Counted from the first letter of the stretch, positions 11,202-22,783 are shown. The stretch is DNA of 64,000 bases from Epiperipatus broadwayi (GCA_028023455.1 JAQFVV010000013.1:10332579-10396578), one strand, 5' to 3'. Notes: generated by a model not told the origin, from the letters alone. A program made the numbers and translations.

Positions 11202-12707
11202 CAGGGGTCCCCAACCTTTTTGCACTTAAGAGCGCATTCTATAATACCTGCCAGGTGGTGGGCACCATTTATTTTTTCAATGTAAATTTATAGTTGGATA
11301 TTGTTAATAATACACATAATGTACAAAAAAATATTTATTTATGCTGTAAAAATATGGTATGTCCTACAATTTGATTACAATATACACCTGGGTCTCTTTT
11401 TACGTGGACTTATTTAACACGATTTTGAAGATACACAATTCATGTTTCACCGGAAGTTGAACTCCGATAATGCGCTATTACTTTAAATAATAAATTTTGC
11501 GCACTTACGTTATATTGAAAGTAATAGCACACTATTGGAATTCAATTTTCATCTTAGTAATTTCAATATTTTCAGTGCTTTATAATAGTAAGATTTTATG
11601 CAATAATGAAATTAAAATCATGATTTCCACATTTTATGTATACACACATTAAATTTTACAAGATTATAATGTAAATTTGTTCAAACATTGTGCAAGTTAA
11701 TTTTGCATTTTAAATCACATTCTGTTTTTGCTTTTTAAAAAAGAACGTAATCAATTATTAATCATTTAGTGTCCGCAAGTTTATTTTTAGAAGGTGAGTA
11801 ATGGCAGTGGGCACAATTAAATTTGACAATTAAAAATTAAAATCTGATTTTTAATTGTAATTAACAATTTAAAAATTACTTACGGTGACTTGAAATTAAT
11901 GTGATGTAAAACAAAATTTGATTTTTAAATGGAATTGAAAATTAAAAAATTAAAGACAAAAATAAGAATTTAATTTTTAGTTGTTAGTTTTAATTAAATT
12001 TTTCCCAGCAGTGGTGAATACATGTCTTTTTATTATCATAAGTCTAAGTTCATAAACAATTAATAAAATTGTCTTAAAGATTAATTACTAATTATGTTGT
12101 CAACAGAAAACCATTAACACAACATGAGAATGAACTTGGCACTAGTTGTATTTCCTCTTGTGAGAATTTGATTTTTTACCAGTTTGCAAACGAACATATT
12201 TTTTGACAAATAGCGATAATAATTAAAACGTGTATAAAAAAATGTAAATTACTGTACTGTAAATTATGCATAAAAATATATTACTTTGAATAAAATTAAA
12301 TATTATAGTTAAAAAAAGTTTGTCTTGTATCAATTTTTTTTCAAATTTGAAATTTTTTATTAGTCATATTTTATTTCCTTATTTATTTTTTTTTTTTGCA
12401 CGAATTTTAAAGTAATTTTACGTTGGTGCTTTGCTTTGAATTTTGAAAAATCACAGACCGCATCCCCCCTTTTTCAATGTAAGTTACGTCTATTTTTGCG
12501 TGATTTCGTTTGCGTGTGTTTTCTGAGGAACCTATCTATCGCGTAAAATGAGACCCAGGTGTAATACAATAATTTATAAAAAATTTTAAAAATTAAATTT
12601 ATTTGTATCAGATAAATAATTTTTTATCGTGTTAGTATAGTGGTTGGCACACATAAAATGGTCTGCGGGTGCCATGGTGCCTGCAGGCATAGGGTTGGGG
12701 ACCCCTG
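11202..12707. mobile_element. Non-autonomous hAT DNA transposon, 1506 bp
   Basis: Perfect 15-bp terminal inverted repeats (CAGGGGTCCCCAACC and its complement) are flanked by identical 8-bp duplications tactagca at 11194-11201 and 12708-12715. These ends and the 8-bp duplication define the hAT superfamily. The interior is AT-rich with no transposase ORF, so mobility would depend on an autonomous relative. It lies inside the hammerhead element, which it split, and is therefore younger than it. Confidence 0.93.
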
Positions 12708-13439
12708 TACTAGCACATAATTGTTCTAAACATACAGTAGTGCCACTCTGTGCCAACCAGAGTAATCAATGGCCACAAGCCAGAAACTAGTCTGGGGATA
12801 TTGGATGAGTAGGCACTAGATAGGGATTTTATGCACAAGCCTTCTGGCATCCATTGATTACTCTGGTTGGTACAAGGGTGGCACTACTGTATGGAGAGTT
12901 TTGCCTTTGTTTACAACAATTATGTGCTAGTATAAGAGATGGTGATCATGTGATGGTATAATATAGTTAAAAATAATTATTAGATAGCATGAAAAAATCT
13001 TACATAAAAAAATTAGCATGGTAACACCTTACAAATGTTAATGATCAAATCATTATTTATTAGCTAATAAAATATTTCTTCTGATAGTTATGAAATATTA
13101 ATTATAATAAAAATTTAGATGTAGGCAACTTGAAAAATAAAATTAATTGTATTGCAAATATTCACAATAATAACATAATTTTGGCATTATATTACCATGC
13201 TGTTTATTATGCAAGAGTTTTTCATGTGATCTAATAGTTACTTCAATCATATTATACTGTAAGGGTGACATTCAATTAGTAATTTGGTATTTTGCAGTTA
13301 TTAAAAATAAATATTTAATAGTTTTGCCTTAGAAAATTAAGTATTGCCAAAATTACACTAATACTGTAAATATTTGAAATACAATCAATTTAATTCTTCT
13401 AAATTGATAATGTCTGACAGTATACTTAATATTTAACAG

Positions 13440-13895
13440 CTAGCTGAAGTACAAAAAATAATTTGTGAATTAAAAGATAATCTTAAAATAGTAGTATTAA
13501 ATGGAGCTTATTTTAGTTATCTAGATTTTAAAGGTGATGTGATTATTTTTGCAAATAATATTTCAAGGCTTCAAGAAATATTGCAAGAATTATCAGCTGA
13601 AAGCAAGAAAGTAGGAGTAAATACTAAAAAAAACTAAAATAATGTTAGATTGATTTTCTCAGAAGAAAAAAGTATTGGTAATCATGAATTAGAAGTTAGT
13701 ATCTACAAATATCTTGGTTAGATTGTTAATACAGATGGAAACATAATAGATGAAATTAGTCATAGAATTAAACTTTGATGGAATGCTTTTGGTAAAGATA
13801 ATTCAATATTAAAAAGAATATGCTTATGTCTTTGAAAAGAAATATGTGTATACCAGATCTTATATAAATATCTGTGACTTGTGATATCGTTTTGT
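13440..13895 (+). pseudogene. LINE reverse transcriptase fragment, RTE/Jockey-like
   Basis: From 13503 the translation reads like the RT motif-C region of LINEs of the RTE/Jockey type, but the Phe-Ala-Asp-Asp motif has become Phe-Lys-Gly-Asp. Downstream come Leu-Gln-Glu-Ile-Leu-Gln-Glu-Leu, Lys-Lys-Val-Gly, Tyr-Lys-Tyr-Leu-Gly, an Asp-Gly-Asn-Ile-Ile-Asp-Glu-Ile stretch and Trp-Asn-Ala-Phe-Gly-Lys, in the order usual for these proteins. In-frame stops occur near 13635, 13720 and 13777. Only this short fragment survives. Confidence 0.75.
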
Positions 13896-14018
13896 TGGGT
13901 AATAAATAATAAATAATTTGCAAAACTTTGCTACTTTACTTCTTACATGAGATTTTTTAAAATGTAGACTATTAGTTATTTTCAAATATACTACACTGTA
14001 AATTATATATATATATAA

Positions 14019-14228
14019 ACAAAGTCCATTAGAATAATTCTGCCTCTATAAAATTAAAGAATAATTTCCTTTGCTATAGCCAGCTTATGGCATTTTCCGC
14101 TATCTTGAGTAGCAATACGATAATATTTCGTTAAACTCACACAACAGTAGCTTTCCCAGTGAATGGCCAACTTTTCATAAATTGTGAATACTAACACAAT
14201 TACACTGTTTATTCAACACACTATCTAC
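14019..14228 (-). repeat. Inverted copy of the PLE 3' end
   Basis: This is the reverse complement of 19855-20085, alignable by eye for about 200 bp. Examples: ctatagccagcttatggcat here against the complement of the gctgctatagcaaagg region there, and the shared block aattgtgaatactaacacaa. It sits upstream of the PLE coding relics, so the PLE region is bracketed by inverted repeats. Confidence 0.75.
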
Positions 14229-14648
14229 CATACTGTATAGTAGTATGGTTGTTCGATGGTTATTGACTGAGTTGCGAAGGAATTATAAACGATACATTAA
14301 ACTTTCTCAGAGGATGGAATTTTTAAAATTTTGTCAAAGCAGTAATGTTTATCTGAACTTTTGTTGCATAAAAATTAATGGTGCAATTGAATAATTAATA
14401 AAGTTAATCAATTAATTATTACTGAAGTAATAAATTCATGCTGTCAAAAACTAAAATTAATGGAAAAATATAACACTGTTAGAAAAAATTATTTGCGATA
14501 ATGAATTTGACAATTGGCTGATTTTTAAAAAAAAATTTTGATTCTTATAAGAAATTTTTACGACGGTGATTAATACGGAAATATAATAAAAAGTTAATTT
14601 TTTTGTTTAATAAACAGGACTGATTTTAAGAAAAAGGAATCTAATATA

Positions 14649-15006
14649 ATGAATTTAATTGATAAGCCTTTGGATTTGTTTGACGTTTCAGTTTGGAATA
14701 ACGGGATAAAGTTTTTTGGAGGATCTATTAAAAACTATAAAATGGAGATTATTGCAGCTATAGACAGCGCTTATGAGATGCATCATACTCGGGAGGAGGC
14801 GATTTATAATATATCTTCTTGAATATTTCTAATCTAAAACGTGATTATTCGTGGAATAAGCACATTAATTTAATGAGGAAACATTTATCAGATAATATTA
14901 TTACATGTAAAAGAAAGGTCAAGGAGGCGTATTTTATTATCAATGATAACAATGCCATCAATAGACGCGACACGTGTTTTGCTATTTCAAGAAAATGGAC
15001 AAATTA
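14649..15006 (+). pseudogene. PLE N-terminal region, frameshifted
   Basis: An ATG at 14649 opens about 57 codons of protein-like sequence. A frame change near 14815 leads into the 14819-15007 ORF (62 aa), whose Trp-Asn-Lys-His-Ile-Asn and Ile-Ile-Asn-Asp stretches fit the conserved PLE segment before the RT. Another frame break occurs near 14910 (Cys-Lys-Arg-Lys). Assignment leans on the RT and nuclease parts that follow. Confidence 0.5.
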
Positions 15007-15174
15007 ATTTGCATACGCATTTGCATACATTATTGTTTAGTAACATTACAGCAATGGTTTATAACCTATTTTGGCCATGAATATGAGGAAAAACCTCGAA
15101 AGTACTAGGCCTAGATAAAAAAAAAAAAGAAGAAGATAAAGGTGGAAGTTTATGTTTGATGTATAAAAATTTAT

Positions 15175-16345
15175 ATAGAGAAAAAATTCATCAGCAAATT
15201 GAAACATGTAAATTGATAAATACTTATTCTATTGATACAGTAAGATAGAAGTTTATTAATACTACACTTAAGCCTTATTTAAAGAAAATGTTTGGTAGGA
15301 AATTGTATCTATCTCTTTATGCATCAGCTACAATTAAGCCAAGGATTTTTGAAAATTTAAAAGTGCATAAAAAAGTTACTAATTAGACTGGCATTGGATT
15401 TTGGAGGATGTATGTATTATCATGCAGCAGTTTTTGTTGTAAAGTTTTTGCAAGATGAATTGGGTTTAGGATCTTCATTTGATTTAGTTAAAAAGATTGA
15501 TAATATTGTTTTTAATGATGATGATGAATTATTTACATTGGGTGTTGCAGAATTATATGATTCAATAAAAAGAAAGGAATCTATTAATATTATTGATTAA
15601 GTTTTACATGAAAATGAGTGTGCAAGTTTTATCATATATTTGTGAAGGATTTATTATTATTTATTGATCAAAATTTGATGGAAACATTTGAACACTGGTT
15701 GTATATGATAGATATGTTATGCTATTATGAAGAGATGATTTTAAAATAATATTTCTTGATGGGTGTTAAAAGTTATTTTAGGTATGTGGATCATGTACTT
15801 ATTGTTGGAGAAAATATGATAGTGCAAAAAGTATTTATTGAATTAAATAATATTGATGGATTGACATTAAATATTACTTCTGAAGATAGTGAGAATAGAA
15901 TAAAATATCTGAATTTAACTTTATGGAGAGAAGGTAATAAAATTAATAATAAAATGGTGTTAAAACCATTATCAATTAGAAAAGTTGTGCATTTAAATTC
16001 AAGTGTTTCAATTACCTATAAATTAGCTGGTTTTAGAACATTTTTTTTATAGAAATGATGTTTTATGTAAATTTCAAAGTGATAAAATGGCTAATGTTGA
16101 AAGATATGTCAAAGATTTTTTGAAAATGGGATATAGTAGAATAAATATTTTATGTGTATTATATAGGTTTAGAAATAAATTGAGAAGAGATAATACTGAA
16201 AAGAAAAAAAGGATAGCATTGCCTTATATAATGATATTGTGTGTAGTAAGATTACATCATTGGTATCTGCTGATTTTAATGCATTTAAAGTGGGTGCAAA
16301 TACTGGAAGATTAGTTATTAATGGAAAAGATTGTATTGATAAAAT
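15175..16345 (+). pseudogene. Penelope-like element reverse transcriptase, broken
   Basis: RT of a PLE in pieces: a Pro-Arg-Ile-Phe-Glu-Asn-Leu-Lys-Val-His-Lys stretch near 15335-15375 (PLE template-grip motif), ORF 15394-15600 with Leu-Asp-Phe-Gly-Gly and a Val-Ala-Glu-Leu-Tyr motif-A-like region, ORF 15756-16052 with motif C as Tyr-Val-Asp-His in place of Tyr-Val-Asp-Asp, then Ile-Lys-Tyr-Leu-Asn-Leu-Thr-Leu and Arg-Lys-Val-Val-His-Leu-Asn, and ORF 16087-16314 (thumb). The second catalytic Asp is His, and at least three frameshifts or stops are present. The sequence stops resembling PLE after about 16345, before any nuclease. Confidence 0.8.
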
Positions 16346-18370
16346 CAACAAATGTAATATTATATATTGAAGCAGTCATTCTTAGATTAAGATTGAGCTT
16401 CATGTTTCCATCTACTAACCTATGTTTAAATCCCTATTTTCCATCCCACTCCTTTTGTCGTGTATATATATATATATATTTCATGTATATATTTGAGATG
16501 CGCGTCTAAATTATAAAATTTAATATTTCAATAACATGTTTTAAAATTATTATTAATTCTTTTTATTAATTATTAGTTCTTTTTTATTAAAGTATTATAG
16601 ATGCGGCTCAAATATATATATAGGAGCAAAACTTACTAACAAAATATTGATATTTTTTAAATATTTATTATATGTCATTTTTAACTTTTTCTTTTTAAAT
16701 TGCTTGTTTTTCTATTAAACTGTATATTTTTTATAAAATCCAATATGGAAGATGCAGAGTGTTGTTAATTGTCCAAAAATAATTAAAGGATTGGTAATGC
16801 TGTTTTTTAATCTGGGAAAGGTATTTTAATTAAAGTTTTACTTAAAATAAAATGGGATTGTAATTATTTTTTTTTGTTATAAATTTTTTTATCAAATCTG
16901 GAAATAGATTTGAATTTATTTTGGATGTTATCTAACAATTGCATCTTTCAAAAACAACTAACTAATTAATAATAAGCATTCCAGAAATACCTGTGGAAGG
17001 GTATAAATAATGGCTGGATTTTTAAAGCAAAGATTAGATTAGCTACTATTGAGAGAAGTGATTGCTACTAGACACTATGCTGTCATGAATAAAAAAAATG
17101 ATCTAGTAAAAGCTTTTTCGGACCCTTGTGGGTCGTTTTCCGCTGCCATAATATTCTGCTACCCTCAAGTAAAGTAAAGGCCCGATGGAGGACTTTAAAA
17201 ATGCTAATAGAAACTTGCTGTCACTAAGAAGAATTCATTTGGATCCTCAATTTGCCATGCATGAGCCATACTTTGAAAATAGACTTATTAAATTTGTGCA
17301 AGGTAACTTTTATGCTACTATTTGAAAATGAATCTAGCCTCACTAATCTCAAATCCTGCTATCAAGATTCTAATATATTGTTCAATTTTCTATCTTTTAA
17401 ATTAATGTTTATATATATATACATAACATGTAATTTGCTCTTAAATGATTTCTTTAAATTTAATTCTATCTCATATGCTCTAATGTTCTTTAATTTTGGT
17501 GCGGTTAGTTATTTATTACTTGATTTTATATATATGCTTTTTTATTATTATTATTATTATTTTGCCAATCTCAAACAAACTGGTGAGCTTAATTTATAAA
17601 AATCTTTTCTGTCATTTTTTTAAACTAAAACTTCATGAAAGGGTTATTAATGTCCCCTTAAAAATATATATATTATATAATGCATTGTAAATTAATACGT
17701 TTGCCAGATTGTTTTATGAATCAACATTTTAGGTTCGTTTTTAATATAAAAATTGATTTGTTTAACTCTGAAAATCCAGAACTCAAGCTAATTAATGCTC
17801 TGAAACATTTATTTTATAATTATTTATTAAATTCTGAAAGGGTGACTTATAATTTGTTTCCTATATAACTGCTAATCTTACTTCATTTTTCATACTCTTA
17901 AAATATCAAATGTAGTATTTAAATATTCCAGTTATTATAAAAATCATGAAGGTGGGGTTGATTTATTTTAAATAGCAGAAAAAGGGATTGGGGTAAATCT
18001 TAATGTTGATTTAACTAAATCAAATCTTAATATATATTTTATTAATTTGAAATCTAAATCTTAATGTTTCTTTTGCTATATAAAATCTTCAAGTATATTT
18101 TAAGTAAATGAAATGTAAATCTCTCTCTATATATTATAATTGCATGGCGTATTATAGTATTCAAACAAGGGTCATTTATTTTAAAGCTGTAAAATTTATT
18201 CAATGTTGTTAGTGACATTCATTCGTACTGCATTTCTGTCATTTAGCATATCTTCATATATATATATATTACATGCTTCTAATCTGGGGGTTGTGACAAG
18301 TTCGAGCCCATAGATTTCTTTTTGTACCTCGTTCCATAGATAGTTGAGCTATCTGGAACCACATTTATTC

Positions 18371-18558
18371 CATATAAAATGCCTCTGGCGGTGATCCCGT
18401 AAGTTTGGCACATGCTATGCATATCACTTCTTCATATAAAAAGGCCTCTGGTGGTGATCCCCTAAGTCTGGCATATGTTATGCCCATCCATTTTTTTGGA
18501 TAAAAAGGCCTCTGGCAGTGATCCCTATGTTTGGCACATGCTATGCCCATCCATTTCG
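18371..18558. repeat. Three diverged tandem copies of a roughly 62-bp unit
   Basis: Each copy contains gcctctgg, ggtgatccc or agtgatccc, tttggcaca or ctggcatat, and tgctatgc or tgttatgc, in the same order and spacing. Copies begin near 18378, 18443 and 18508. The minus-strand ORF over them is a repeat artefact. Confidence 0.8.
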
Positions 18559-18912
18559 TTTTTCATCTAGAAGCATGACCTTTTCCTCTTAGTTATTTTT
18601 AGGCTATTATGTCAGCACCGCAAACTTCTTCATATTATTATTATTTCTTTTGCTTCATGACCCAGTTTTAATGCTCTAATATTAAAATTAAGCTTTGCTT
18701 AAAAGATATATATAAATGCCAGTTACTTCCATTTATTAATTAAGTTTATTTCAATCATATACAATCTCATCATCATGATTTATATATCTATATTTAAGAG
18801 TATCTATATGCCTTGGGGAAAATAAAGTGTTTGTTTTATTATTGTTAAAGTAATTTTTCATTAAATATTTTGTCATAGATCAAATATAATCAAATGTTTT
18901 CAAATGTATTTT

Positions 18913-18948
18913 AATTATTTTCATGACCGTAATGGCATGAAAATAATT
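18913..18948. repeat. Perfect 13-bp hairpin
   Basis: Arms aattattttcatg and catgaaaataatt flank a 10-base loop (accgtaatgg). No function assigned. Confidence 0.75.
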
Positions 18949-19599
18949 TATCTTATATGTATAATAAATCTCAGAACACTCCCCTAAATAATGTTAATCA
19001 CCATGTTTCAGAACCGTAATCCAAAGCGTTAATAGCAATTTTATGTAACTTCTTTCTAATAACCATTTTATGTGAATTCTTTGTAATATTTGATTGGCAT
19101 TTTAATATTGGACCCAAAGATGTGTGTTTATTTGTAATATATTATTTAGCTAATAAAGAGCATATGAGAAATAATAGCATGAATGACACTATGTAATCAT
19201 CTACTGCTTGCTCATTCATGCACACACTAATGTATATAATTAATTTATAAAGGTATAATAATTTGTCAGTATATTAAATTATATTTTATTGTCTAACATA
19301 TTTGAGTAGTTAGAATTCCTTTTCCTCCACTTCCACATATTACAGCCATGCTTATGTATATTTTAATATAGTCATAGTTAATAGATGTCTCATTGTTTTG
19401 CTCAGCTTTGCTAGTCGGCTGGATTAAAATTAATTCTCATGTGCCATCACTATTATGTTATTCATTAGGTGTTAGATCTGGGGCTTAGAGAGTGGGTTTG
19501 AATTCAAGCTGGTCCCTGACCTAAATCTCAGACTTGACAGGGTTTGAAGTACATTTTGTGAGTTCCAGCTCATGTTGGATGGATAAACATGTTTTGACT

Positions 19600-19945
19600 G
19601 GCACAATATAAAGTGATATGTCAATGTGTATATAGTTACATTGGGGAGACTAAATGTGCATTAAAAAAGACAGTTTGGGAGCATGAATTATTATATAATA
19701 AGTTGCGCTATTCACAGATAGATATAAATCTGTTTTTGCTGAACATGCAACGATTTGTAATGGAGAATTCTGCTTTGATAATGTTTTTGTTTTGTATGTG
19801 AAAAATAATTTAAAGAAAAGAAAAATTAAGAAGTCATATTTTATTTATAGTACAGATAATGTGTTGAATAAACAGTGTAATTGTGTTAGTATTCACAATT
19901 TATGGAAAGTTGGCCATTCACATGGGAACATTATTATTGTGTGAG
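19600..19945 (+). pseudogene. PLE GIY-YIG endonuclease fragment, frameshifted
   Basis: ORF 19613-19801 carries Tyr-Ser-Tyr-Ile-Gly-Glu-Thr-Lys followed by Trp-Glu-His-Glu. This fits the second half of the GIY-YIG motif and the basic/His region of PLE endonucleases, which nick target DNA. A frameshift near 19730 moves the C-terminal part to another frame, where a plausible Cys-rich continuation runs to about 19942. The position usually holding the catalytic Arg reads Lys-Thr-Val. Plus strand, as the RT at 15.2-16.3 kb. Confidence 0.75.
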
Positions 19946-20085
19946 TTTAATGGGCTTTAAATATTAACGTATTGCTATCAACATGGCGGAAAACACTGTA
20001 AGCTGCTATAGCAAAGGAAATTATTCTTTAATTTTATATAGGCATTTTTAATTTTGTAGAATTATTCTGGTAGATTTTGTTTATT
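19855..20085 (+). repeat. PLE 3' terminal region
   Basis: End of the PLE coding sequence and 3' UTR. Its inverted copy is at 14019-14228. The two arms show substitutions and small indels, so they are old. Confidence 0.7.
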
Positions 20086-20159
20086 ATACTTATATCACTT
20101 GTTATTACATATATATAAGACATATTTTGCAGGTTCATCCATGTTAAAAAAAATTTAAA

Positions 20160-21640
20160 TGTTGATATACCGACATGACATTTTGACTTGATCACACAAG
20201 TCATTCACTGGGTGATAAAAGGTAGATAGGTAGTTGTAGAGGTGCTACAATTACTGATTTGAAAAAATGTTAAAATTTCACCAATAGCAAAAATGTTAAA
20301 TTAAGAATGTTTTTTTAAAAAAAATCTTTCCAAATAGGAGAAATTTTGCATGTATCATCTCACTTATTAATAAAATCTGGCCTTTTAAGTATCTCAATGG
20401 CTTCTCTAATTTTGCACTGGTAGAGATTATCACATCTGGATATGATCCTGGTACTAGAAAAATCAATTTTATGACCTGCTGATGATGATGAGTGTTGTTT
20501 AACTGCATTAGCATGCTCATCTGTCCTAACACTCATGTAATGATTACTCATACCTATGTAAGAAGCTTTACAGTTTTCACATGAGATTTGATAAATATCA
20601 TGAGATTCAAGAGGGCTTGAATCTTTAGGTTTGATTATTATATTGCTGATCTTTTGATAAGTAGAAAATTTTGTATCTATATTATAGCATTTTAATATAC
20701 ATTCAGTACTTCTGTAGTTCTTTTTACATATGGAACACAAATCCTAATAGCTGATTTATCATCTTTATGTTTCCTATTTTGTCCATTTTGGGCTTGAAAT
20801 AAGATTTTTTTTTATAAATTTATAATATTAATATAATTTATTTCTTCTTTCAGATGTGACTTATCTGAAAGGTTAATTGCTCTATTTAAAAGAGTTTTGG
20901 TTACAGAAACTATCTGAGATGGGTGATGATGAGAATGGAAATGTAAATATCTGTCGGTGTGTGTATTCTTTCTGTAAATTAAAAAAGATAAACTATTTGG
21001 TGTTCTGGTGACTAGAACATCAAGAAAAGAGAGTTTTCCACCAGACTCTGTCTCCATCTGAGCCAAATAAGAGGTTTTAAAGATGATGATTCTAAAGTAG
21101 GAGTTTCTGTATTTTCCATGAATAAATCAGATATTACTCCTGAGATAGCTGAGCCCATAGGAGTACAAAAACTTGTCTGTAATGCTGTCCATTGTATACA
21201 AAATATGTGTTCAAGAGACAATGATTAATCAAAGCAATAATATCGTCTGGTAAATTGCAACGTTGTGAAATTATATTTAAAGCTTCATCAATTGGTATGT
21301 TTGTAAACAAAGATGTGACACCAAACTGACCAGAATGTCATTAGCATTAATTTTTAAATATTTTAAAACAGAAAAAAAATGAAAAGAGTTTTTAATGTAC
21401 GATTTAATAGATGGGATTGTAGGTTTAATGAAATCCGATAAATATTTAGTTAAAATATGACTTGGAGATCCTATTGCGCTTACTATTGGACGAAGGGGGG
21501 TATCTGATTTATGAAATTTTGGAAGTCCATAAAATTTTGAAATGACGCGTGATTTTTCACAAGGGATTATTTTATTTTTTATCTCTGTTTCAATAGGCGA
21601 TTTATTAATAATGGCTTTTGTTGTTTTTTCCAAATACGTA
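20160..21640 (-). pseudogene. Second Penelope-like element, minus strand, RT plus GIY-YIG, inactivated
   Basis: Reading leftwards: ORF 21633-21277 has Phe-Tyr-Gly-Leu-Pro-Lys-Phe-His-Lys and Arg-Pro-Ile-Val-Ser-Ala (PLE RT). After a frameshift, motif A reads Gly-Val-Thr-Ser-Leu-Phe, so the catalytic Asp is Gly. ORF 21221-21012 holds Met-Gly-Ser-Ala-Ile-Ser (motif B). The Tyr-x-Asp-Asp motif C is absent: Leu-Ile-Trp runs almost directly into the Met-Glu-Thr-Glu-Ser-Gly-Gly stretch, so an internal deletion removed it. ORF 21066-20812 is the RT thumb. ORF 20740-20360 is the GIY-YIG nuclease, with Ile-Tyr-Gln-Ile-Ser-Cys and Ser-Tyr-Ile-Gly, an Arg-Thr-Asp-Glu-His and a Cys-x2-Cys. PLE nucleases nick the target and prime reverse transcription. 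Confidence 0.88.
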
Positions 21641-22020
21641 GTATGATCTCTAATTCTGATAGTTTATAAGTTATATATATATATATTGTATAATAAATTA
21701 AGCATACTTTATATTTGTAATAATTAATGTTAACATTGTAAAATAAAAAAAATAAAACAAAAAGCAAAGTTATCATCTCTCTTCACATGCTCTTATTTGA
21801 GATAAGGAAAATAATTATATATCTTCTAACAACTTAAGGAACAGTGATATTGTATTGCAATGAATTACATTTTTAATAATTAACATACATTCAAAGATCA
21901 GCCTTTCAAGCTAATTGTGCATGTGTCTTCTGCGAGTGTTAAATAATAAATGAATACTTCACTCCACAATACAAGATATAGTATTTATGCAGGAATAAAA
22001 GGAATCCTCTTATTCCCACA
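21641..22020. other. AT-rich junction between PLE and foldback element
   Basis: The part 21815-21940 is a diverged direct copy of 22614-22810: tattgcaatgaa, taattaa and acattcaaagatcagccttt recur in order. It suggests a fragment of the same hammerhead-element family outside the foldback. No ORF worth naming. Confidence 0.5.
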
Positions 22021-22399
22021 AGAACAGACTAGTCTATTCTTATACTTTTCAATCTTATTTCATAATTAATAGTAGTCTCTGTATATCAGGTATTAATATT
22101 AATCTCTCTTCAAAATTTCATACGTTTAGTTTTATTTACATTGAAAAATATAAGAATAGATGGGTCAACTCTATTCTTTAGTTTGCTAAAATGTGGTGGA
22201 TTTGTTTAATTATTTGACAGTTAGAATAGTCATCTTCATTCATATATATATAATTAAATTATGCTGTGTTAAATACTAAGTAATAATATAAATGACAAGT
22301 CTCAAACTTCAAAACAATAGTTTTTAACTGTAATATATGTATGTTGATTCTAACTCTCTAATATCAAAGTAATTCACTCACAGATAAAAAAAATGATTG

Positions 22400-22545
22400 C
22401 ACTTTCATTTGACTTCAAGATTTTATAAGGATAGCAGACTTAACAATGATATTTTAATAGGAAAAAATATTATTCGTCTGATTTCACGACTTTATATGGA
22501 TAGCAGACATAACAGTGATAATTTAATAGGGAAAATATTAAATAA
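22400..22545. repeat. Two-copy tandem repeat of about 70 bp
   Basis: Copies share ggatagcagac, taacaatgat or taacagtgat, and tttaatagg in the same order. Confidence 0.7.
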
Positions 22546-22783
22546 GTCAAGAATTAGGCCAAAATTATCTGACAACTCCTTTTGGCATTGCCCTTACATA
22601 AGTGATGGGGAAGATATTTATATGACTTCTAATATCTTGCAGAACAGTAATAGTGCACTGCAATAATGTTTTTTTTTAATTATTAATGCAGTTCAATAAC
22701 TATGTTAATTATTAGTAAATAAGCATTTATTTTTATATGACGCTATGCATACAATTGTATACATTCAAAGATCAGCCTTTCAA

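Larger units (their letters stand above)
10778..12954. mobile_element. Hammerhead-ribozyme foldback element (family U), copy 1, split by a hAT element
   Basis: Flanked by an 11-bp direct repeat ggtataatata (10767-10777 and 12955-12965). Without the nested hAT element it is about 660 bp. It runs antisense relative to its ribozyme from 10778 through the hAT insertion to about 12770, entering a second repeat of the unit, then switches strand at a short atgg/ggcc overlap and runs sense to 12954. The outcome is a partial head-to-head dimer. It has no ORF. Organisation and ribozyme match the copy at 58198-59309. Known relatives are retrozymes and PLE-linked hammerheads; which one applies here is not settled. 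Confidence 0.8.
10605..13420. repeat. Older repeat that received the hammerhead element
   Basis: About 10605-10705 and 13090-13190 are diverged direct copies (blocks aaattaattgtat and ttttggcatta). About 13340-13415 holds the same blocks inverted. The hammerhead element at 10778-12954 lies between, so this repeat is the older layer. Confidence 0.4.
16346..19590. other. 3.2-kb AT-rich stretch between PLE RT and GIY-YIG remnants
   Basis: Low-complexity ORFs only. It holds a three-copy tandem repeat (18371-18558), a 13-bp perfect hairpin (18913-18948), a GC-richer patch at 17118-17175 (ggacccttgtgggtcg) and a weak tRNA-B-box-like agttcgagccc (18300-18310). It may be an insertion into one PLE, or the flanks may be two separate PLE copies. 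Confidence 0.5.

Noticed and set aside
17496-17690. Membrane-like ORFs near 17.2-17.9 kb
   Set aside because: Hydrophobic Ile/Tyr/Phe runs arise from TAT/ATT repeats. No consistent reading frame or start context.
18365-18550. Minus-strand ORF with repeated Cys-Ala-Lys motifs
   Set aside because: It is the translation of a three-copy DNA tandem repeat, not a repeat protein.
20160-20215. Hammerhead-like folding in the 3' end of the minus-strand PLE
   Set aside because: A stem-II-like CTTG/CAAG hairpin exists, but the flanking cores read TGAATGA and CAAA, and no cleavage triplet with stem III fits. At best a dead relic.
20475-20500. CTGATGATGATGAG motif
   Set aside because: Lies in the coding strand complement of the PLE nuclease and lacks the other hammerhead parts.
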